Below are positions 59,321 through 64,000 of a stretch of 64,000 nucleotides of DNA, piece after piece. The stretch is from Bog-473 sp963711065. Lineage in GTDB: Bacteria; Actinomycetota; Acidimicrobiia; Acidimicrobiales; RAAP-2. Where the stretch lies: assembly GCA_963711065.1 (NCBI GenBank), contig CAVQCO010000008.1, positions 62,001-126,000 of the forward strand. The letters are read 5' to 3'. A model generated the notes under the pieces. The model was not told where the DNA came from and searched no databases. It worked only from the letters and a program-made list of their open reading frames with translations. The number at the start of each line of letters is the position of its first letter. The stretch's first letter is position 1. The translations under genes and the position numbers were made by a program.

Positions 59321-60363
59321 TCGCCGTCGTCAAGGTCGGGTCGTCCTCGGTCACGCCCGACACGGTGGCGCGGCTCTCCGGTGAGCTGGCGGCGGCGCGC
59401 GCCGAGGGCCACACCGTCGTGGTCGTCACCTCGGGAGCCATCGCCGCCGGCTGGGCCGCCCTCGGTCGCGGCGAGCAGCGGCCGGCCGACCCGGCCGTGC
59501 TGCAGGCGGTCTCCGCCGTGGGCCAGCACCGCCTGATGCGACTCTGGCAGGACGGGCTCGAGCCCCACGGCCTCCTGGCGGGCCAGGTGCTGCTCGCGCC
59601 TCTCGACTTCGTGCACCGCACCCAGTACCTGCACGCGCGCGGGACGCTGCGCCACCTGGTCGACCTCGGCGTGGTGCCGGTCGTCAACGAGAACGACGCC
59701 GTGGCCGACGAGGAGATCCGCTTCGGCGACAACGACCGGCTCGCGGCACTCGTGGCACACCTGGTCGGTGCCCACCTCCTCGTGCTCCTGACCGATGCGC
59801 CGGGCTTGTTCACCGCCGATCCGCGGCGTGACAGCGAGGCGTCCCTGATCGAGGAAGTGATCGAGATCGACCACCAGCTGGAGCGACTGGCGGGTGGACC
59901 GGGCAGTGCGGTCGGCAGCGGTGGCATGGCCTCCAAGTTGGCCGCGGCCAAGATCGCCACCTGGTCGGGCGTGCAGACCCTGATCGCCGACGCCGGGCGG
60001 CCCGGTGTGCTGGCTGCGGCGTTGAACGGCGAGACCGGGGTGGGCACCGTGTTCAGGGCCCGGGAGAGCAGGCTCTCGGCGCGCAAGCTCTGGATCGCCT
60101 TCGCGCTGGGCTCGGCGGGCAGCCTCACGGTCGACGAGGGGGCGCAGGCGGCCCTCACGGAAAAGGGGCGGTCGCTCCTCGCCGCCGGCGTCGTAGGGGT
60201 CAGCGGCAGCTTCCGCCCCGACGACGCCGTCGAGATCGCCGGTCCCGACGGCCGGGTCTTCGCCAAGGGCCTGGTCCGCCTCGCCGCGGAGCGCTCGGGC
60301 GAGTGGATGGGCCGGCGCAGCCAGGTCGTCGTTCACCGGGACGACCTGGTCCTCGTCACCTGA
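59317..60363 (+). CDS. proB: Glutamate 5-kinase
   Basis: 348 aa from GTG 59317, which overlaps the obgE stop (GTGA) and has GGGGGAGGA upstream. KVGSSSVT and VVVTSGAIAAG at the N-terminus, NENDAVADEEIRFGDND, LLTDAPGLFTADPR, and VGSGGMASKLAAAKIAT. A C-terminal PUA domain (~residues 265-340) is present. First step of proline synthesis. Confidence 0.95.
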   Translation: MIAVVKVGSSSVTPDTVARLSGELAAARAEGHTVVVVTSGAIAAGWAALGRGEQRPADPAVLQAVSAVGQHRLMRLWQDGLEPHGLLAGQVLLAPLDFVHRTQYLHARGTLRHLVDLGVVPVVNENDAVADEEIRFGDNDRLAALVAHLVGAHLLVLLTDAPGLFTADPRRDSEASLIEEVIEIDHQLERLAGGPGSAVGSGGMASKLAAAKIATWSGVQTLIADAGRPGVLAAALNGETGVGTVFRARESRLSARKLWIAFALGSAGSLTVDEGAQAALTEKGRSLLAAGVVGVSGSFRPDDAVEIAGPDGRVFAKGLVRLAAERSGEWMGRRSQVVVHRDDLVLVT

Positions 60364-60379
60364 CCCGACCGGGTGCTTG

Positions 60380-60385
60380 TAACCT
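60380..60385 (+). promoter_or_regulatory. TAnnnT box upstream of proA
   Basis: TAACCT ends 6 nt before GTG 60392, with no ribosome-binding site, in the 28-bp gap after proB. This fits a leaderless proA transcript besides any read-through from obgE-proB. Confidence 0.4.
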
Positions 60386-60391
60386 GACCCG

Positions 60392-61645
60392 GTGACCTCG
60401 CCTGCATTGGAGCAGCTCGCGGGCCGCGTCCAGGCGGCGGCGCGGCGGGTGGCGAGGTCGCCGAGCTCGGTGCGGGACGACGCGCTGCGGCTGGCGGCGG
60501 ACCTCCTGGAGGAGGAGCGGGCGTCCTTGCTCGAGGCCAACCGCGCCGACCTGGAGCGGGCCGAGGTGGCGGGAATGACCGAGGCGGCCCGGGACCGGCT
60601 GCGCCTGACCGAGGATCGGGTGCGGGGCATGGCGGACGGCCTGCGCAAGGTGGCCGGCCTGCCCGACCCGGTGGGAGAGGTCACCGAGGGCTGGGTCAGG
60701 CCGAACGGGCTGCGGGTGACGCGGGTGCGGGTCCCGCTCGGCGTGGTCGGGGTCATCTACGAGAACCGACCCAACGTGACGAGCGACGCCGCCGGCTTGT
60801 GCCTCAAGGCCGGGAACGCGGCGTTCCTGCGCGGCTCGTCCTCGGCGATCGACTCCAACCGCGCCGTCGTCGCGCTGTTGCGCCGGGCGGCGGTGAAGGC
60901 CGGGCTGCCCGAGGACGCCGTCGCACTGGTGGAGGACACGTCACACGAGACAGCCGTCGCCTTCATGCAGCTGCGGGGGCGGATCGACTGCCTGATCCCG
61001 CGCGGCGGGCAGGCGCTGATTCAGTCGCTGATCCAGCACGCCACCGTGCCCTACGTGCTCGACGGCGACGGGAACTGCCACATCTACGTCGATGGCGCCG
61101 CCGACCTCGCCATGGCGCACGAGCTGGTGCTCAACGCCAAGACGCACCGCTTCGGGGTCTGCAACGCCGTCGAGACGATCCTGGTGCATGCCGGCGTGGC
61201 GGCCGAGCTGCTCCCACGGCTGGGCGCGTCGCTCGCCGCGGCGGGCGTCGAGATCCGGGGGGACGAGCGCGTGCGGGCGATCCTGCCCGACGTCGTGCCG
61301 GCGCTGGAGAGCGACTTCGCGACGGAGTTCCTGGGTCCGGTCGTTGCGATCGGGATGGTGGACGAGGTGGGTGACGCCATCGAGCACATCGCCCGGTACA
61401 GCTCGGGACACTCCGAGGCGATCGTCACCTCGGACGTCGCGGTGGCGGACCGCTTCGTCGCCGAGGTCGACGGCGCCGCGGTGCTGGTGAACGCGTCGAC
61501 GAGGTTCGTCGACGGCGAGGAGCTCGGGCTGGGCGCGGAGGTGGGGATCTCCACCCAGAAGCTGCACGCCCGCGGGCCGATGGGAGTGAAGGAGCTGACG
61601 ACGTTGAAATGGGTCGTGCGCGGTGACGGACAGGTGCGCCGGTGA
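60392..61645 (+). CDS. proA: Glutamate-5-semialdehyde dehydrogenase
   Basis: 417 aa. Aldehyde dehydrogenase fold with VIYENRPNVTSDAAGLCLKAGNA, and the catalytic cysteine in THRFGVCNAVETILVH. C-terminal STQKLHARGPMGVKELT is typical of ProA. It reduces glutamyl-5-phosphate made by ProB. The stop overlaps the MoxR start by 4 bp. Confidence 0.96.
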   Translation: MTSPALEQLAGRVQAAARRVARSPSSVRDDALRLAADLLEEERASLLEANRADLERAEVAGMTEAARDRLRLTEDRVRGMADGLRKVAGLPDPVGEVTEGWVRPNGLRVTRVRVPLGVVGVIYENRPNVTSDAAGLCLKAGNAAFLRGSSSAIDSNRAVVALLRRAAVKAGLPEDAVALVEDTSHETAVAFMQLRGRIDCLIPRGGQALIQSLIQHATVPYVLDGDGNCHIYVDGAADLAMAHELVLNAKTHRFGVCNAVETILVHAGVAAELLPRLGASLAAAGVEIRGDERVRAILPDVVPALESDFATEFLGPVVAIGMVDEVGDAIEHIARYSSGHSEAIVTSDVAVADRFVAEVDGAAVLVNASTRFVDGEELGLGAEVGISTQKLHARGPMGVKELTTLKWVVRGDGQVRR

Positions 61646-62571
61646 GCGGCGACCGTGCGGGGTTGGGGCTGCCCGACGCAGGGCCACCGCGGTTCGAGTC
61701 CCTGGACGCCGTGCGAGGCGGCCTGGCCCGGGTGGGGTACCTGGCCGACGAGTCGATCAGCGGCGTCGTCTACCTGGCCGACCGGCTGTCGAAGCCGGTG
61801 CTGGTCGAGGGCCCGGCCGGCACGGGCAAGACGCAGCTGGCCAAGTCGGTGGCCGACCTCACCGGGGCCCGGCTCATCCGTCTGCAGTGCTACGAGGGGC
61901 TCGACGAGTCCAAGGCGCTCTACGAGTGGAATTACCGCAAGCAGTTGCTGCGCATCCAGGCGGGGGAGCACGGCAAGGCGGAGGAGGAGGGCCCGAGCTG
62001 GTCGGAGCTGGAGGAGGACATCTTCTCCGAGGACTTCCTGTTGACCCGGCCGCTGCTCGAGGCGATCCGGGCCACCGAGCCGGTGGTGCTCCTCGTCGAC
62101 GAGGTCGACCGCGTCGAGCTCGAGACAGAGGCGCTCTTGCTCGAGATCCTGTCCGAGTACCAGGTCTCCATCCCCGAGCTCGGCACGGTGCGGGCCTCAC
62201 AGCTGCCCATGGTCTTCCTCACCTCGAACAACACCCGCGAGCTCTCCGAGGCGCTCAAGCGGCGCTGCCTCTACCTGCACATCGACTACCCCGACCTCGA
62301 CCGCGAACGGGAGATCGTACGGTCCAAGGTCCCCGGCATCAGCGAGGAGCTGGCCGACCAGGTGGCCCGCATCGTGCGCTCGCTGCGCACGCTCGAGCTG
62401 CGCAAGGCGCCGTCGGTCTCCGAGACGCTGGACTGGGCCCGCACGCTGGTGCTGCTCGGGGTGCAGACGATCGACGCCGCCGGCGCCAAGGACACGTTGC
62501 ACATCCTGTTGAAGTACCAGGCCGACATCGAGCGGGCCACCAAGGAGCTGCTCTCGGCCTCGTCGGGCTGA
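61642..62571 (+). CDS. MoxR-type AAA+ ATPase
   Basis: 309 aa. Walker A GPAGTGKT (~residues 57-64), Walker B VLLVDEVDRV, sensor 1 FLTSNNTRELSEALKRRC with the arginine finger region. MoxR ATPases act as chaperones with a VWA partner to insert metal centres or activate enzymes. The VWA gene starts 7 bp later. Start GTG 61642 overlaps proA (GTGA). Confidence 0.9.
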   Translation: MSGDRAGLGLPDAGPPRFESLDAVRGGLARVGYLADESISGVVYLADRLSKPVLVEGPAGTGKTQLAKSVADLTGARLIRLQCYEGLDESKALYEWNYRKQLLRIQAGEHGKAEEEGPSWSELEEDIFSEDFLLTRPLLEAIRATEPVVLLVDEVDRVELETEALLLEILSEYQVSIPELGTVRASQLPMVFLTSNNTRELSEALKRRCLYLHIDYPDLDREREIVRSKVPGISEELADQVARIVRSLRTLELRKAPSVSETLDWARTLVLLGVQTIDAAGAKDTLHILLKYQADIERATKELLSASSG

Positions 62572-62578
62572 GGTCGGC

Positions 62579-64000
62579 GTGCTCGACCTCCTCTCCGGCT
62601 TCGTCACCGAGCTGCGCCGCTCGGGGCTGCCCGTCTCGCTCACCGAGCATCTCGACGCCGCTGAGGCGGTCAAGCACATCCCGCTCGAAGACCGCGAGGC
62701 ACTGAAGTACGCGCTGGCCGCCACGCTGGTGAAGTCGTCCGCGCACTGGCGAGCATTCGAGACCGCCTTCGAGGTCTTCTTCGCCGTGCGGACGGGCGGC
62801 GCCGAGGCCGGCGCCGAGGGCGAAGGGGCGGGCGAGGAGGGCGCGGACGCGGAAGGCGAGCAGGCGGGCCAGGGTGGCATGGTGGGCCAGGGCCGCTCGT
62901 GGACGGGGGGCGGGGCCGGCGAGGGGATGACGCCCGAGGAGCTGGCCGAGCTCCTCTTCAAATCGCTCCTCTCGGCCGACGCCGCGCTGATGAACGTCGT
63001 GGCCCGCAACGCCGTCGATCGCTACGCCGGCATGGAGCCGGGGCGCCCCGTCGGGGGGACCTACTACCTGTACCGCACGCTGCGGAACCTCGACCTCGAC
63101 GCCGTGCTGGGGCGGCTCATGGGCGAGGCGCAGGCGGACGCCGCCGGCGGTTCGCTGACCGAGCTCGAGGAGCGATTGGCGGCGGACGAGTTCAAGGCGC
63201 GCATCGAGAAGTTCCGCCGGGCGGTCGAGACCGAGATCCGGCGCCGACTGGTGGAGGACCGCGGTGCCGAGGCCTTGGCCCGGTCGGTGCGCAAGCCCCT
63301 GCCCGAGGACATCGACGTCATGCACGCCACCCGCGAGGAGTTGGCCATGCTGCACCGGGTGCTCCAGCCGCTCTCGCGCAAGCTGGCGGTGCGCCTGGCC
63401 CGCAAGCGCCGCCACGGGCGAAAGGGTCCTCTCGACTTCCGGGCCACCATGCGACGATCGCTGTCGACCGGCGGTGTCCCGATTGAGCCACGGTTCCGGC
63501 ATCCCCGCCCCGCCAAGCCCGAGATCTTCGTGGTCGCGGACATCTCGGGTTCCGTCGCCAGCTTCGCCCGTTTCACCCTCCATCTCGTGTACGCCATCTC
63601 CTCGCAGTTCTCGAAGGTGCGCAGCTTCGTCTTCGTCGACGGGATCGACGAGGTCACGCGGTTCTTCGAAGGCGTCGTCGACCCGGCGGAGGCGGTCGCC
63701 CGCATCAACACCGAAGCCGACGTCATCTGGGTCGACGGCCACTCGGACTATGGGCACACGTTGACCGAATTCCACCGGCGCTGGGGCGACCAGGTGACCT
63801 CGCGCTCGTCCATCATGGTGCTCGGTGACGCGCGGAACAACTACCACGCATCGGCCTCGTGGGTGCTCGAGGACCTCCAGGCCAGGGCGCGGCACGTCTA
63901 CTGGCTCAATCCCGAGCCGCGGGACTATTGGGGATCGGGTGACTCGATCGTGGGGGAGTACGCGGCCCACTGCGACGACGTGGTGGAGTGCAGGACGCTG
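62579..64000 (+). CDS. VWA-domain protein (CoxE-like), 3' end outside window
   Basis: Open from GTG 62579 to the window end (474 codons). N-terminal helical part (FVTELRRSGLPVSLTEHLDA), then an acidic Gly/Glu-rich linker (residues ~61-110), and a C-terminal VWA domain with MIDAS motif DISGS in VVADISGSVAS and later WVDGHSDYGHT. It pairs with the MoxR ATPase, as CoxD/CoxE do for CO dehydrogenase maturation. The target enzyme is unknown. Confidence 0.88.
   Translation, partial: MLDLLSGFVTELRRSGLPVSLTEHLDAAEAVKHIPLEDREALKYALAATLVKSSAHWRAFETAFEVFFAVRTGGAEAGAEGEGAGEEGADAEGEQAGQGGMVGQGRSWTGGGAGEGMTPEELAELLFKSLLSADAALMNVVARNAVDRYAGMEPGRPVGGTYYLYRTLRNLDLDAVLGRLMGEAQADAAGGSLTELEERLAADEFKARIEKFRRAVETEIRRRLVEDRGAEALARSVRKPLPEDIDVMHATREELAMLHRVLQPLSRKLAVRLARKRRHGRKGPLDFRATMRRSLSTGGVPIEPRFRHPRPAKPEIFVVADISGSVASFARFTLHLVYAISSQFSKVRSFVFVDGIDEVTRFFEGVVDPAEAVARINTEADVIWVDGHSDYGHTLTEFHRRWGDQVTSRSSIMVLGDARNNYHASASWVLEDLQARARHVYWLNPEPRDYWGSGDSIVGEYAAHCDDVVECRTL

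Overview
The window reads as chromosome of a high-GC actinobacterium. Housekeeping gene order (tig-clpP-clpX-folC-ndk-mreBCD-PBP2; TIGR03960-TIGR03936-rng-rplU-rpmA; obgE-proB-proA), a mycothiol-type maleylpyruvate isomerase-fold protein, cyclases fused to alpha/beta hydrolases, secreted repeat proteins with the WSxVPSPN signature, and many apparently leaderless starts (a TAnnnT box 6-9 nt before ATG/GTG) all point to Actinomycetota. I favour Acidimicrobiia or a relative, but this is inference from gene order and style, not from a marker-gene search.

Layout. (1) 1-3.6 kb: the end of an FGGY sugar kinase, a zinc alcohol dehydrogenase and an SDR, then tRNA-His and tRNA-Arg(TCT) in opposite orientations. 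(2) 3.6-18.1 kb: a lower-GC stretch starting exactly at the 3' end of tRNA-Arg that looks like a genomic island. It carries a nitrobindin-like barrel, Bax inhibitor-1 family, PAP2 phosphatase plus diacylglycerol-kinase-like enzyme, AI-2E transporter, an Nramp-family transporter coupled to a PRC-barrel/MgtE-N protein, a DUF1269-like protein, an HdeD-like protein, an unknown helical protein, a cyclase/hydrolase fusion and a nitronate monooxygenase. Copies of the tRNA 3' end at 13.56 and 18.13 kb, a 43-bp inverted repeat at 3.68 and 13.5 kb, and relics of IS110- and IS481-type transposases mark its borders. No integrase gene was found. (3) 18.2-34.7 kb: very GC-rich accessory backbone: two FkbM methyltransferases, a LOG-family protein, two DHA2-type drug exporters, a DUF3089 lipase-like protein, an orphan ParA with a zinc-ribbon protein, a glycosyltransferase, tRNA-Pro, a DoxX-Rieske fusion, a membrane-anchored beta-propeller protein, a second cyclase/hydrolase fusion, a D-aminoacylase-like amidohydrolase and a 51-aa DUF5679 protein. 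(4) 34.8-50.6 kb: core genes for protein folding and turnover, folate, nucleotides, cell shape, RNA processing and ribosome. (5) 50.8-58.0 kb: an accessory block (secreted double-repeat protein, VOC protein, punA, copper amine oxidase, DtxR regulator, amidohydrolase) lying between rpmA and obgE. (6) 58.1-64 kb: obgE, proB, proA, a MoxR ATPase and a truncated VWA protein.

How genes work together. Many neighbours overlap by 4 bp (ATGA or GTGA), giving coupled pairs: SDR/ADH, DGK/PAP2, PRC-MgtE-N/Nramp, MFS/LOG, tig/clpP, mreC/mreD/PBP2, punA/VOC, dtxR/amidohydrolase, obgE/proB and proA/MoxR. Four single-copy genes (mreC, TIGR03960 radical SAM, the secreted repeat protein, punA) each carry one frameshift at a G-run or GC-rich tract. 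This looks more like sequencing indels than real decay.
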